A DNA stretch of 29,433 bases from positions 1 through 29,433 of IMG/VR virus record IMGVR_UViG_3300024282_000011; one strand, given 5' to 3'. This DNA comes from a virus. The translations under genes were made by a program, and so were the position numbers. How positions within the stretch are numbered: the first letter of the stretch is position 1; the number at the start of each line of letters is the position of its first letter. This document shows positions 1 to 7,264 of the stretch, piece after piece. The notes beneath the pieces are model-generated. The model was not told the DNA's origin. It worked only from the letters and a program-made list of their open reading frames with translations, and did no database searches.

Positions 1-1383
1 TTTCTTTTCACCATCTGCGCCCATAATTTGAATAACACGGGCTGAATCATAAATTTTAGGAATTAAGTCAATAATAGCTCGGCCTGTGTAGCGTATTGCT
101 CTTGATACGTTGTCAAAGTATGCAAAATTAGCTGTATCCCCTTTTCGTTGTTGTGCTAAAATCGCACGGCCTGACTTCTCGTTATCTTGTTCGCCCAAAC
201 TCGCTGAATAAATACCTGTTGTGCTTTTCATTTCATCAACGCACATCAAAGCCGCTTCATTCGCGCCCTTGTCCATGATTCCTGCATTTAAACGTTGAGG
301 CATGGTTGCGGTAGGGTCGGGATTATAAACAAGATAAGGCAAGTTTTCTGTCAAAGACTGTTGCCAAAACTTCTCTAAGCCCTGAATTTGTGTAGCAGAT
401 ACAAGAACAGGTGCTTTAGGTGCTAGTGCTTTTTGTTCAGTGTCAACAGTACGCCAGTAATTATACATACGCTGTGCATCTTTAGAAAAACGCACCAAAC
501 CGCGTAGCATTCGCTTACCATCAACTAAATCTTCTTTACCGTTTACACCAACAATCGGTAAATATTGCCCTGCCCAATCACTTTCCTCTAGTGGCTCATT
601 AGCTCCCGAACAAATACACATCTTCACTTTTGGAATATATGTCTTTCTTTGGTCAACAATGCGAATAAAAACAGGTGGCTTTTCTAACGTGGTTTGATAA
701 TTACCATCTTCGTCTTGCACTAGATAAAGCGTGGCTTCTTCATCTTCTTTGTACCAAAATTCAGCAATGACCACACAGTCATCTTGACCAAGCCATTCAG
801 CATCAAAGTCTTTAAAATCCGACACCTCAGCTTTAGGCCAACGCTTTTTATATTCATCTTTTGGTATTTGTGACAGGTAAGCCACATGACGAGCGTCCGA
901 ATAATCGGGCTGTTGTGCGTTTTTATCAAAATACACGTTTAGAGGGTTTACAATACGCTCAATTAAAATGATCTGATTGAATGTGTCGTGAGATTCATAG
1001 TCAGTCTTAATACGCCACGCACCAAAGCCAAAGGTGGCGGTATGTTCAATAGCTGTATCATAAGCAAAATCAGCGTTAGACTCGTTTTGGATAGCACGAA
1101 TTAAACCATCATAGATATTTGCGATATCAACGTCACCATCCTCAGCAGGATGGACCTTGATACTAGGCCGATTTTGACGCGCATCACCGACAACTTGATC
1201 AATAAAAGCAGGGAGTCGATTAATTGTCTGAATAGGCCGCCCCTCAGCTTGACGCTTTTTAGCAATATTATCAGGCCACTGTTCACCAGCCGCGAACTTC
1301 TGATCGTCTAGCATTTCGCGTCTGTTCTCACTTACCGCTTGCTTGTCAGTCTCGATAAGCTTCTTAATTTCTTCAAATTTCAT
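1..1383 (-). CDS. P22-like portal protein (3' end cut by window edge)
   Basis: Reading leftward from the ATG at 1383 gives 461 uninterrupted codons with no stop before the edge, so the C-terminus is missing. The N-terminus (MKFEEIKKLIETDKQAV) is followed by AGEQWP and INRLPAFIDQVVGDARQNRP, a signature of P22-like portals in which the dodecameric ring forms the DNA channel and terminase dock. Further support is its place directly after TerL: the TerL stop and this ATG are 2 nt apart. What I see is family-level similarity recalled from memory; the missing C-terminal barrel cannot be judged. Confidence 0.9.
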   Translation of the reverse strand, partial: MKFEEIKKLIETDKQAVSENRREMLDDQKFAAGEQWPDNIAKKRQAEGRPIQTINRLPAFIDQVVGDARQNRPSIKVHPAEDGDVDIANIYDGLIRAIQNESNADFAYDTAIEHTATFGFGAWRIKTDYESHDTFNQIILIERIVNPLNVYFDKNAQQPDYSDARHVAYLSQIPKDEYKKRWPKAEVSDFKDFDAEWLGQDDCVVIAEFWYKEDEEATLYLVQDEDGNYQTTLEKPPVFIRIVDQRKTYIPKVKMCICSGANEPLEESDWAGQYLPIVGVNGKEDLVDGKRMLRGLVRFSKDAQRMYNYWRTVDTEQKALAPKAPVLVSATQIQGLEKFWQQSLTENLPYLVYNPDPTATMPQRLNAGIMDKGANEAALMCVDEMKSTTGIYSASLGEQDNEKSGRAILAQQRKGDTANFAYFDNVSRAIRYTGRAIIDLIPKIYDSARVIQIMGADGEKK

Positions 1384-1385
1384 GG

Positions 1386-3587
1386 TTAACCCATCCAACT
1401 ATTAGAGCCGTAAAGTTTTGGTGTGTACGGCTTAATTGCAACAGTTTCTTTAAACGCAACAGCCATATACCTAAACGCATCACAGCCATGACTTGACCAA
1501 TCGTGAGCTGGCGTATTTCGTCTATTGCCGTTTTTGTCGTGTTCATAATGATAATACTCTAATGCTTTTATTCCCTCTTTGCACTTATTTTCATCAATCC
1601 ACACATTAGGCATAGCCATACGAACCGCATTAATACCGTTATCTAATCCGATTTGTGGCACAATCTGAACTTTTAGGCCGTAACCCTCAACAATCTCTTT
1701 TATTGTCTTACCTGTCGCCAAATTAGCGTGATTGCCGTCATGTGGCAAATAATGACGCTCATAAACATAAGACCTTTTTTGAATCTCTCTGACGTAAAAA
1801 TCGACCGCTTTTCTGTTATCTTCAATGTAATCAATAACGCGATATTGCATTGCTACCATTTGCACAAACCATATCGCTGTTGAGTCACCAAAGCCTAAGT
1901 CCCAAAACGTATATACTGGCTTGCTTGATTCATAAGGTACAACAGTAATCCTGCCCTGTTCGCGCATTTGTCGCATCTCATCACGATAGACCGCACCCTC
2001 CAAGACTTTGAGACAGTGACCTTCCCACACCCACAAATACTTATCATAATCACGCGCTTTTAAGTCATCTTTTTCGCTTATTAATTCACTGGATATGTAT
2101 TTATTATCTGACCAATTTAATTTAAGAATGTGACTGTTTTCAGGTGGTTTAGCAACAAAACGTTGATACGTCGGGTCATCTTCAAAGCGAGGATTAAAAC
2201 TAATCCAAATCTCAGAGCCTGACTTTCTGATAGTTGGTATTAATGTATCCCATGAAACATCACTAATCGCCTCAGCTTCCTCAGCCCAACAAACATCTAT
2301 ACCTTCCATAGATTTTATTTTAGTGATGTTGTGCTTTATGCCCTCAAAGATAAATTCAGTGCCGTTTATTCTGCTAAAAATAGTCGTGTTTTGTATCTCG
2401 TAAAAAGACTGTAATCCTAATTGCTCAATTTGTTGTGATAGTAATTTATGCACTGACTCAGCGATTGAGTTTTGAACCTCACGAACACATAAAACGCGCA
2501 ACGGCTTCTGAGTGCCAATGATTAACAAAGCCCTAGCAATAGCCCAAGATTTACCTGAATTATGATTTATGACCCCCTCAGCAATGTAGTTGTTAAAAAA
2601 CGGTACAAATAAATCATAAAACTCACAAACCCCGAAAGGCTTTATTTCCACTATTGCTTTTGTTATACTTAGGCTGTGCTTACAAACAACATGGGAACTA
2701 TATGAACTATCGCCAAAATCGAGCCGAACAATGTCAAAAACTTTTTGAAGGCTTTCAGATAAACACAAAAGGTTGTCGAGACGTACCATTACTAATGCGA
2801 GTCCTTGAGCTTGCAACTCAAGGCTATTTCTCGCATGAGATAGCTGAAGTAGTTGGGAAGACACCAAAGTCAATTCAGAAATTATATCGCCGCTATAACT
2901 TTCCTGTGCTTCATAATTTCGCGCCACCATTAAGAGAAGATAGGATAAACTGGCAAGGTGGGATGAAAGTTGTAAAAGGTTATTCTTATCTTCGCACCCC
3001 TGAACACCCTCACGCATCAAAACATGGCGGCTATGTTGCTGTGCATAGATTAGTTGTCGAGAAACATCTAGGACGGTTTTTACATCCGAATGAGGTTGTC
3101 CACCATATTGATGATAACCCTCAAAATAACACCATAGAAAACCTGAAAGTATTCTCAAGTAATGGCGAACATCTTCGAGTAACTCTGACAGGCAAGCGTC
3201 ATAACATATCTGCTGAGGGGAGGGAGGCAATTCGCTTGGCGGTAGTGGAATCAAATCGCCGACGCGCAAAGAAGAACAATCAGCCCAACCATTAACAGTT
3301 AAAAACTTGTGTTTCGCCGTTGTTCTTATTTGACTACCATCACTAAAAACAACGGTATAGAGCATCTCAGGGTTGTAAATAACAGGCTTTCCTGCATATG
3401 TTTTTACAACCTTTTTCCCATCAAAAGCAAAAATCTCACCACCTTTAAAGTCTGATACTTTTATTTTGCCATTGGGCGTTTCTAGCAATGTATCGCCATG
3501 AATACAACCACGCCCACCAAATAACACTTTGTAGCGGCATGGCTTAAATAAAAACCTTAGTTTAGGGTTGAACTTCGCTATCGTCAT
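1386..3587 (-). CDS. terL: Terminase large subunit precursor containing an intein
   Basis: This is the packaging ATPase and nuclease. I use the ATG at 3587 (MTIAKFNPKLRF) rather than a TTG three codons upstream; a weak AAGG lies 9 nt before it. The first 27 residues end in KVLFGGRG and the mature sequence resumes with SGKSWAIARALL, so the Walker A loop GGRG-SGKS is split by a 316-residue intein. Downstream are the Walker B-like VCWAEEAE and a nuclease domain with FWDLGFGDSTA, LPHDGNHAN and HDWSSHGCDAFRY. The precursor is 733 aa; without the intein it is 417 aa, a normal size for a Terminase_3/PBSX-type TerL. It overlaps the small-subunit gene by 26 nt. Without splicing the ATPase should be inactive. 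Confidence 0.95.
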   Translation of the reverse strand: MTIAKFNPKLRFLFKPCRYKVLFGGRGCIHGDTLLETPNGKIKVSDFKGGEIFAFDGKKVVKTYAGKPVIYNPEMLYTVVFSDGSQIRTTAKHKFLTVNGWADCSSLRVGDLIPLPPSELPPSPQQICYDACLSELLEDVRHYLRILSGFLWCYFEGYHQYGGQPHSDVKTVLDVSRQLIYAQQHSRHVLMREGVQGCEDKNNLLQLSSHLASLSYLLLMVARNYEAQESYSGDIISELTLVSSQLLQLSHARNSLELQAQGLALVMVRLDNLLCLSESLQKVFDIVRLDFGDSSYSSHVVCKHSLSITKAIVEIKPFGVCEFYDLFVPFFNNYIAEGVINHNSGKSWAIARALLIIGTQKPLRVLCVREVQNSIAESVHKLLSQQIEQLGLQSFYEIQNTTIFSRINGTEFIFEGIKHNITKIKSMEGIDVCWAEEAEAISDVSWDTLIPTIRKSGSEIWISFNPRFEDDPTYQRFVAKPPENSHILKLNWSDNKYISSELISEKDDLKARDYDKYLWVWEGHCLKVLEGAVYRDEMRQMREQGRITVVPYESSKPVYTFWDLGFGDSTAIWFVQMVAMQYRVIDYIEDNRKAVDFYVREIQKRSYVYERHYLPHDGNHANLATGKTIKEIVEGYGLKVQIVPQIGLDNGINAVRMAMPNVWIDENKCKEGIKALEYYHYEHDKNGNRRNTPAHDWSSHGCDAFRYMAVAFKETVAIKPYTPKLYGSNSWMG
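2661..2669 (+). promoter_or_regulatory. Extended -10 promoter for the antisense HNH gene
   Basis: TGTTATACT fits TGnTATAAT with one mismatch and lies about 33 nt before the ATG at 2702. No clear -35 is seen, as is usual for extended -10 promoters. It is embedded in the TerL intein coding sequence just before block F. Predicted from sequence only. Confidence 0.5.
2702..3295 (+). CDS. HNH homing endonuclease encoded antisense to the TerL intein
   Basis: A 197-aa protein lying wholly inside the intein coding segment but on the opposite strand. An earlier in-frame ATG at 2654 exists; I prefer 2702 because GGGA sits 5 nt before it and the promoter-like element is at 2661. The N-terminal half has a helix-turn-helix-like stretch (SHEIAEVVGKTPKSIQKLYRRY). 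The C-terminal half is a clear HNH_3-type nuclease: VHRLVVEKHLGR, then VVHHIDDN and NTIENLKVF supply the H, HH and N positions. Such enzymes cut an allele lacking the intein and so spread it. Here the gene occupies the position of the usual in-frame endonuclease domain, yet is separately expressed in antisense. Confidence 0.88.
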   Translation: MNYRQNRAEQCQKLFEGFQINTKGCRDVPLLMRVLELATQGYFSHEIAEVVGKTPKSIQKLYRRYNFPVLHNFAPPLREDRINWQGGMKVVKGYSYLRTPEHPHASKHGGYVAVHRLVVEKHLGRFLHPNEVVHHIDDNPQNNTIENLKVFSSNGEHLRVTLTGKRHNISAEGREAIRLAVVESNRRRAKKNNQPNH

Positions 3588-3969
3588 CAAATTCAACCTT
3601 GATTGTAATAGCCTGCTGAATCGGTTGACCGTCTTTACCTGTTAATTCTTGTTGAACTTTATCAGTCCACCCAAATCTATTTTTCATATTAAAAATCCAT
3701 GTTGTCGCGTTGCCCTCAGCTTGACCCGATGCCATTTTGCGACCTTGTTTCTCCCACCACACTTGCGAGTGTAACAGGCATTCGTCAACATAATCAGAAA
3801 AATCTGGATTGTCTTTTTTTAACGTAGTCCACGACGTTTGAGTTAAACCTATTGCCGCCACCATCTCAAAAATAGAGCCACCATCTTTGCCAACATCTAG
3901 CAATATTTCGCGCCAATTGTCGGGTAGTTTGTCAATAGTTGTACGCGGCCTGCCGACTGGGTTTAACAT
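3562..3969 (-). CDS. terS: Terminase small subunit
   Basis: A 135-aa protein starting MLNPVGRPRTTIDKLPDNW. The ATG at 3969 is preceded by a strong GAGGAGGTG ribosome site, which decides the start. An N-terminal HTH-like region (ILLDVGKDGGSIFEMVAAIGLTQTSWTTLKKDNP) fits DNA recognition at the packaging site. The C-terminal half includes the GNATTWIFNMKNRFGW motif common in phage small terminases, and an acidic tail. It overlaps terL, which follows it. TerS binds the pac or cos region and loads TerL. Confidence 0.9.
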   Translation of the reverse strand: MLNPVGRPRTTIDKLPDNWREILLDVGKDGGSIFEMVAAIGLTQTSWTTLKKDNPDFSDYVDECLLHSQVWWEKQGRKMASGQAEGNATTWIFNMKNRFGWTDKVQQELTGKDGQPIQQAITIKVEFDDDSEVQP

Positions 3970-3970
3970 C

Positions 3971-4294
3971 TTACACCTCCTCACCGATGGTTATATTAAT
4001 AGATGTTGTTCCGCTTGCTGTCACAAAACCAATATTTCTAAATCCAAACATTGCCGAGCGTGTATTAATATACTCAACAGAGTTTGGCGGCAAATAAATA
4101 TCGTTTGTTGTTGCTGTTACAGCGACATCATCAATCGCATAATAAAGACCAATATTACCAACATTTGCAATACGAATAGTATCATTTAAGACCCCCAAGT
4201 CTTTTAATGAATAATTCGCGCTTGTTGTTGAAACCGATTGAGTTGTACCAACTGTTCTATTATTTGCATCAACCGCTAAAATAAATTTACTCAT
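3971..4294 (-). CDS. Virion-associated protein, unknown (107 aa)
   Basis: Starts MSKFILAVDANNRTVGTT and is rich in Thr, Asn, Val and Ile in alternating patterns, suggesting a small beta-sandwich protein. It begins in an ATGA overlap with the upstream 162-aa gene and stops 1 nt before the terS start codon, so it belongs to the packaging/structural operon. I do not recognise the family; a decoration or fibre-associated role is only a guess from composition and context. Confidence 0.7.
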   Translation of the reverse strand: MSKFILAVDANNRTVGTTQSVSTTSANYSLKDLGVLNDTIRIANVGNIGLYYAIDDVAVTATTNDIYLPPNSVEYINTRSAMFGFRNIGFVTASGTTSINITIGEEV

Positions 4295-4779
4295 AAAATA
4301 ACCTTTACTGTTGCCGCTTCGTATGATACCGACTCTAAAGCTAAAGCAGCTCCAGCGTTTAATTGACCAGTGAAAACTAGTGTTGTTGAAACAGACGTAT
4401 CTATTGCTGAGGTATTTACAGCAGCAGAGCTACCAGTATATCCCCCGTTAACTGTATTTTGTAAAAATAATTGCGAGTTAAAATCTCTATTATAAATTAT
4501 TGTTTTTTGCTGTTGGTGCTGTGAAGTGGTTTGCCCTGCCTGAAAAACAATTGCGCCACCAATTCCACCGAGCCTAATTCTAAAAGTCTTAGTATTCGCG
4601 CTAGATGTCCACGAGAATAGCGTGTCAATATCAATAACACTACCCAATTTAAGCGCGGGCAAAGTTACTGATTTTAAAATAGTCTCGCTAGTGTTCGCGC
4701 CAGTACCAGTCAATGTCGACCGTGTTGCATCATTTGAAACAACACGAACATCACTTACAAAACCACCAAAACCGCCCAT
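4291..4779 (-). CDS. Virion-associated beta-rich protein, unknown (162 aa)
   Basis: Starts MGGFGGFVSDVRVVSND with a GGTGA ribosome site close upstream. The sequence is Thr/Ser/Gly/Val-rich with repeated short beta-strand patterns (FRIRLGGIGGAIVFQAG, TLVFTGQLNAGAALALESV) and no membrane segment. Its style resembles the protein at the right edge of the window, and head-fibre or decoration proteins in general. It is translationally coupled to the 107-aa gene after it. Function not established. Confidence 0.65.
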   Translation of the reverse strand: MGGFGGFVSDVRVVSNDATRSTLTGTGANTSETILKSVTLPALKLGSVIDIDTLFSWTSSANTKTFRIRLGGIGGAIVFQAGQTTSQHQQQKTIIYNRDFNSQLFLQNTVNGGYTGSSAAVNTSAIDTSVSTTLVFTGQLNAGAALALESVSYEAATVKVIL

Positions 4780-4783
4780 ATCA

Positions 4784-4876
4784 TCACCAATTAACCAAAG
4801 CCCAAATTAACAAAAACGGAAAACTAACCATCGCAACGATAGTATAAATTACAAAATAGTTTGGGTCACTTTTCAT
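4784..4876 (-). CDS. 30-aa single-span membrane peptide
   Basis: The peptide begins MKSDPNYFVIYTIVAMV, continues as one hydrophobic helix and ends ALVNW. The start overlaps the holin stop as ATGA, which points to coupled translation. Position just after the holin suggests a lysis role (holin accessory or antiholin), but nothing in the sequence proves it. Too short for routine gene finders, so easily missed. Confidence 0.55.
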   Translation of the reverse strand: MKSDPNYFVIYTIVAMVSFPFLLIWALVNW

Positions 4877-5196
4877 TTTTTTGACTCATTAATAAATCGT
4901 TTTAGTTTGTCGCTTAGCGTCTCAATACCAATAAAACCAATTGTTATACACGTTAAAAAAGCGTAATCAAATGCTTTAATCTCGCTAATTTTTAGAAACG
5001 TTACATAGAAATCAACAGCGACAGGTAACAAAACTCTACTGATGATCGCAAATAAAAAAGCTTCTGCTAGGACTGTGTACCATCGTTTCCCCCCATAATA
5101 CATTGACCTAAGACAGACTATGCCAAATGTCACAAACGGAACAGCAATATAATTAAACGACTCTGAAATTGCTGTGCTAAGCTCATAAAATTTCAT
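4873..5196 (-). CDS. Lambda S-type holin
   Basis: A 107-aa protein starting MKFYELSTAISESF at 5196; the reading frame continues upstream only with a TTG. It resembles lambda S in layout: about three membrane segments, the motif LRSMYYGGKRW matching the S-family R-x-x-Y-x-GG, and a C-terminal GFIGIETLSDKLKRF matching GxIG..S..KRF. Holins form inner-membrane holes that release or activate the endolysin (here the M15 peptidase at 6300). The start is coupled to a 37-aa gene upstream and the stop to a 30-aa gene downstream. Confidence 0.82.
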   Translation of the reverse strand: MKFYELSTAISESFNYIAVPFVTFGIVCLRSMYYGGKRWYTVLAEAFLFAIISRVLLPVAVDFYVTFLKISEIKAFDYAFLTCITIGFIGIETLSDKLKRFINESKK

Positions 5197-5306
5197 ATCC
5201 CGCACTCTTTTGGGTGTTCTTTGCAATATTGTTTTATTGAGTCAGGCATATTCACTGGTTTTGGGAAAATAGCCATAACTAAAAACAAAACAAAAGTTTT
5301 AGTCAT
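5193..5306 (-). CDS. 37-aa small protein with hydrophobic N-terminus
   Basis: Begins MTKTFVLFLVMAIFPKPV and ends KEHPKECGI. AAGGAAAT lies directly before the ATG. The start overlaps the end of the gene upstream and the TGA overlaps the holin ATG. The first 15 residues are hydrophobic like a signal or anchor, followed by a short polar tail with two Cys. There is no clear lipobox, so I do not call it an Rz1-type spanin, although its location would suit a lysis accessory. Confidence 0.55.
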   Translation of the reverse strand: MTKTFVLFLVMAIFPKPVNMPDSIKQYCKEHPKECGI

Positions 5307-5463
5307 TATTTCCTTTCTCTTTTAGAAACACTGCCGTAACACCTGTGACAATTTGAGCCATGCCCGTCGCATAATCTTTTGTCATCACCGAAGCAATACC
5401 AGTAAAAATCAACCCAATTCCACCGATAGACGAAGGCTCTTTTAATCGTTTTAGTAAATACAT
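5299..5463 (-). CDS. 54-aa holin-like membrane protein
   Basis: I choose the ATG at 5463 (MYLLKRLKEPSSIGGIG) because GGGGTG lies 5 nt upstream; the frame is open further to 5550 but without a ribosome site. The LKEPSSxGG start followed by two short hydrophobic stretches is a frequent pattern of small phage membrane proteins next to lysis genes. It is followed by coupled genes for the 37-aa protein and the holin. Confidence 0.65.
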   Translation of the reverse strand: MYLLKRLKEPSSIGGIGLIFTGIASVMTKDYATGMAQIVTGVTAVFLKEKGNND

Positions 5464-5546
5464 AACACACCCCAAATTTAGGCTATGTCTAACAATATAG
5501 TCAGTTTCAAAGATATGGTCAAATTTTGATTTATTATTGTGCATTA

Positions 5547-6128
5547 TCAATCGCCAATTTCGACAGTATAATTAATTAATGCTTGGTATGCTTTTGGATC
5601 AAGGTTTGCTTTGTGTTTTTCAGCTAATTCTTTTAAATAGTCTTCTTTAGCTGTTTTATAAGCCAAAAAAGCTTCTTCTTCGGTACTGAACAATCCTAAA
5701 AAGTTAAGTTTGCCATGCTTTCTAAGCAGAGATTGAAATTTCCCTTTTGTTTTATGAAAGCATACTCCAATGCAGCACTTGCCTCTTGATGCGTCGCATT
5801 TTTTTAAAGCCCCGTTGATTTCTCGTGGTAAAAATACACAAGTTGCTTCAGAATATAATTTGTTATTTTTAAATAACAAATCTTTATCAGTCTCCCAGCC
5901 AAGTTCAAAACCTTTTTGTTTTTTGCACCAATCTTCAAAATATGAACGGCTTTTAAAGTTTTCACAAACTTCACAATAACGGTAAGTAGGGAATTTTTCA
6001 TGTAGTTTTTTATTGTAACATCTTGCCAACATACCCTGCCATAAACTGTATAATCTTGTGTGCTTTCCGTTTTCTGTTATATCTGTTCCAGTATCATTTC
6101 TACCAATACCACGCACTAACCTACTCAT
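5547..6128 (-). CDS. AP2/HNH-like homing endonuclease homologue, copy 1 (193 aa)
   Basis: Start at 6128 (MSRLVRGIGRNDTG); an upstream in-frame codon gives no better site. The N-terminal half has a Cys-containing zone (WQGMLARCYNKK, CEVCENFKSRSYFEDWC) and ends in TCVFLPREING. The C-terminal half (IGVCFHKTKGKFQSLLRKH, FLGLFSTEEEAFLAYKTAKEDY) fits an AP2-type DNA-binding domain. It is paralogous to the gene at 21381, which has exactly the same length. It sits as a lone insertion among lysis genes, just after a terminated small RNA. Likely a free-standing mobile endonuclease; catalytic residues are not certain. Confidence 0.75.
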   Translation of the reverse strand: MSRLVRGIGRNDTGTDITENGKHTRLYSLWQGMLARCYNKKLHEKFPTYRYCEVCENFKSRSYFEDWCKKQKGFELGWETDKDLLFKNNKLYSEATCVFLPREINGALKKCDASRGKCCIGVCFHKTKGKFQSLLRKHGKLNFLGLFSTEEEAFLAYKTAKEDYLKELAEKHKANLDPKAYQALINYTVEIGD

Positions 6129-6147
6129 TTTCTTAATCTCTAAAAAC

Positions 6148-6266
6148 AAAAAAGCCAACTTGTCTAAATCGGGTGACAGAGCGTAAACAGTAAACGCAAC
6201 CGATAGAACAAATTAGCTTTTTTGTACTGTTTAAATAATTGCTTGATTGCTGTCACACTAGCAAGC
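6148..6266 (-). ncRNA. Structured small RNA, copy A
   Basis: A TGTTATAAT extended -10 (6273-6281, minus strand) starts a transcript of about 119 nt. P1 is TTGCTTG/CAAGCAA. P2 pairs an AAAAAAGC strand with the final GCTTTTTT and doubles as terminator. P3 is ATCGG/CCGAT (6204-6200 with 6172-6168). P4 is GCGT/ACGC. The P1 loop GTGACAG (6256-6250) is complementary to CTGTCAC (6179-6173) between P4 and P3, giving a pseudoknot. The RNA at 8208 has the same order of elements with different but matching bases. No ORF is conserved. Function unknown. Confidence 0.72.
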
Positions 6267-6272
6267 AAAGTT

Positions 6273-6281
6273 ATTATAACA
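6273..6281 (-). promoter_or_regulatory. Extended -10 promoter of small RNA A
   Basis: TGTTATAAT is a perfect TGnTATAAT on the minus strand, directly downstream of the endolysin stop codon. Distance from the -10 to P1 of the RNA is 5 nt, the same as in copy B. Confidence 0.65.
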
Positions 6282-6299
6282 CAAAAACAATCTTTTAGC

Positions 6300-6719
6300 T
6301 TAGCGTTTTAACTGAAAGTGCATACCATCAGGTTTAGTCCACAATCCCCCCCAGTCAAAACCGGCATCCGTAAAACATTTTACCAAACCCGCGCTTAATG
6401 TTGGTTTTTTGCCTAATGCGTTCCAAGCTGCGTTAATATCAATAGCCACTCCCCAACTATGCAAAGACATACTATCCCTTGTCCCTCGCTTGTTGCGTAT
6501 ATTGAAGCAGCCGTCCCAAGTTTTTATTTCTTTGACGTGACCCGTTGCGATTAGGTTTTTAAACGCTTTGGTTAATGGCTCGATCATGTCTTTGTTGCAG
6601 TAAATGCGCTTAGGGATAACGCCTATTTCTAGCTCTTTTGGAACATCCCACAAAATCATATTTTTTTCATCAACTGGCGCACCATATCTTCTATAGCAAT
6701 CACTCGTTGTTAATAACAT
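6300..6719 (-). CDS. M15-family endolysin (L-Ala-D-Glu/D-Ala-D-Ala type peptidase)
   Basis: A 139-aa protein with the metallopeptidase signature of the Peptidase_M15_4/VanY-like fold. His87 and Asp94 in SLHSWGVAIDIN and His134 in DGMHFQ are the expected zinc ligands. FDWGG.W before the last His is typical of phage endolysins that cut peptidoglycan stem peptides. There is no signal peptide, so release depends on the holin at 4873-5196. The start overlaps the stop of the 72-aa gene upstream. Confidence 0.9.
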   Translation of the reverse strand: MLLTTSDCYRRYGAPVDEKNMILWDVPKELEIGVIPKRIYCNKDMIEPLTKAFKNLIATGHVKEIKTWDGCFNIRNKRGTRDSMSLHSWGVAIDINAAWNALGKKPTLSAGLVKCFTDAGFDWGGLWTKPDGMHFQLKR

Positions 6720-6937
6720 TATATTCCCCTTAGCAGACTTAATACTTCATTTTCTATCTGATTTTGCATTGATTTATTAAACCACGCTTTTTTATATAAC
6801 TCATCAATTAAAAGTATTAATTCTTGAGTGTTTTTAACCGTCTTTAAACATCGGGTTAATAATACATGACCCGTTAACAAGCTAGTAAAAATCGCATTAC
6901 CGCCGATTATATCTAAAATAACACCCTCGCTAGCCAT
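6719..6937 (-). CDS. Unknown small protein (72 aa)
   Basis: I use the ATG at 6937 (MASEGVILDIIGGNA); the longer frame upstream is hydrophobic AT-rich leader and crosses the promoter at 6970. The C-terminal half looks helical (NTQELILLIDELYKKAW). First gene after the leftward promoter, overlapping the endolysin start. No family recognised. Confidence 0.6.
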   Translation of the reverse strand: MASEGVILDIIGGNAIFTSLLTGHVLLTRCLKTVKNTQELILLIDELYKKAWFNKSMQNQIENEVLSLLRGI

Positions 6938-6969
6938 TTTCTTATACTCATTTTTTAGGATATATAAAA

Positions 6970-6997
6970 TATATAGCACAAAATTAAAATAAATCAA
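6970..6997 (-). promoter_or_regulatory. Leftward sigma70 promoter for lysis and packaging genes
   Basis: On the minus strand TTGATT (6997-6992), a 16-nt spacer and TGC-TATATA (-10 at 6975-6970, with extended TG). It lies immediately after a terminator and before the 72-aa gene, endolysin, holin and terminase genes, so it probably starts the late leftward transcript. Confidence 0.6.
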
Positions 6998-7020
6998 AAA
7001 TTGCCCTCATAACAAGGGCT
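6996..7020 (-). terminator. Intrinsic terminator of the leftward replication operon
   Basis: Hairpin GCCCT/AGGGC (7003-7007 with 7015-7019) with a T-run on both sides (TTTTT in the leftward reading, TTTTTATTTTTT in the rightward), so it may work in both directions. The 85-aa gene ends inside it. Confidence 0.65.
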
Positions 7021-7264
7021 TTTTATTTTTTCCAAAAAATTTATTATCATCTTTGTTGTAATTAATCTTGATGTTCGGATAATGATTATCTCGAATAATC
7101 TCAACATTGCACTCTTTGAGAATTTCCAAAGCAGCTTGAACAACTGGCTCATGCTCTTTGTCCTCAATCTCAATCTGCAAGCCACTAGCACGATGTCTGC
7201 ACCGACTCTCTAAATCCGTGATCGCCTGCCAAATTGCATATTGCTCAATTGCGTTATGTGTCAT
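7007..7264 (-). CDS. Unknown protein (85 aa)
   Basis: Starts MTHNAIEQYAIWQAITDLES; GAGGTGAGAG precedes the ATG. It has charged helical stretches (LQIEIEDKEHEPVVQAALEIL) and a Lys/Asn-rich tail. The start overlaps the end of the 55-aa gene and the stop lies in the terminator hairpin, making it the last gene of the replication operon. Not recognised. Confidence 0.7.
   Translation of the reverse strand: MTHNAIEQYAIWQAITDLESRCRHRASGLQIEIEDKEHEPVVQAALEILKECNVEIIRDNHYPNIKINYNKDDNKFFGKNKKPLL

Larger units (their letters stand above)
2559..3506 (-). other. Intein in the TerL Walker A loop, 316 aa
   Basis: Cys1 is encoded at 3506-3504 and the terminal Asn316 at 2561-2559, with Ser as the +1 residue. 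Block A is CIHGDTLLETPNGKIKV. Block B contains TTAKH (Thr63, His66). The C-terminal blocks read FYDLFVPFFNNYIAEGV followed by INHN, with the penultimate His and final Asn needed for cyclisation. Between block B and block F there is no recognisable sense-strand LAGLIDADG or HNH domain. Residues about 71-269 are instead the antisense reading of an HNH gene on the plus strand. The splice residues all look intact, so I expect it to splice. Confidence 0.93.

Noticed and set aside
2559-3506. Group I or II intron in terL
   Set aside because: The reading frame stays open throughout and both ends have intein splice motifs; no intron core is seen.
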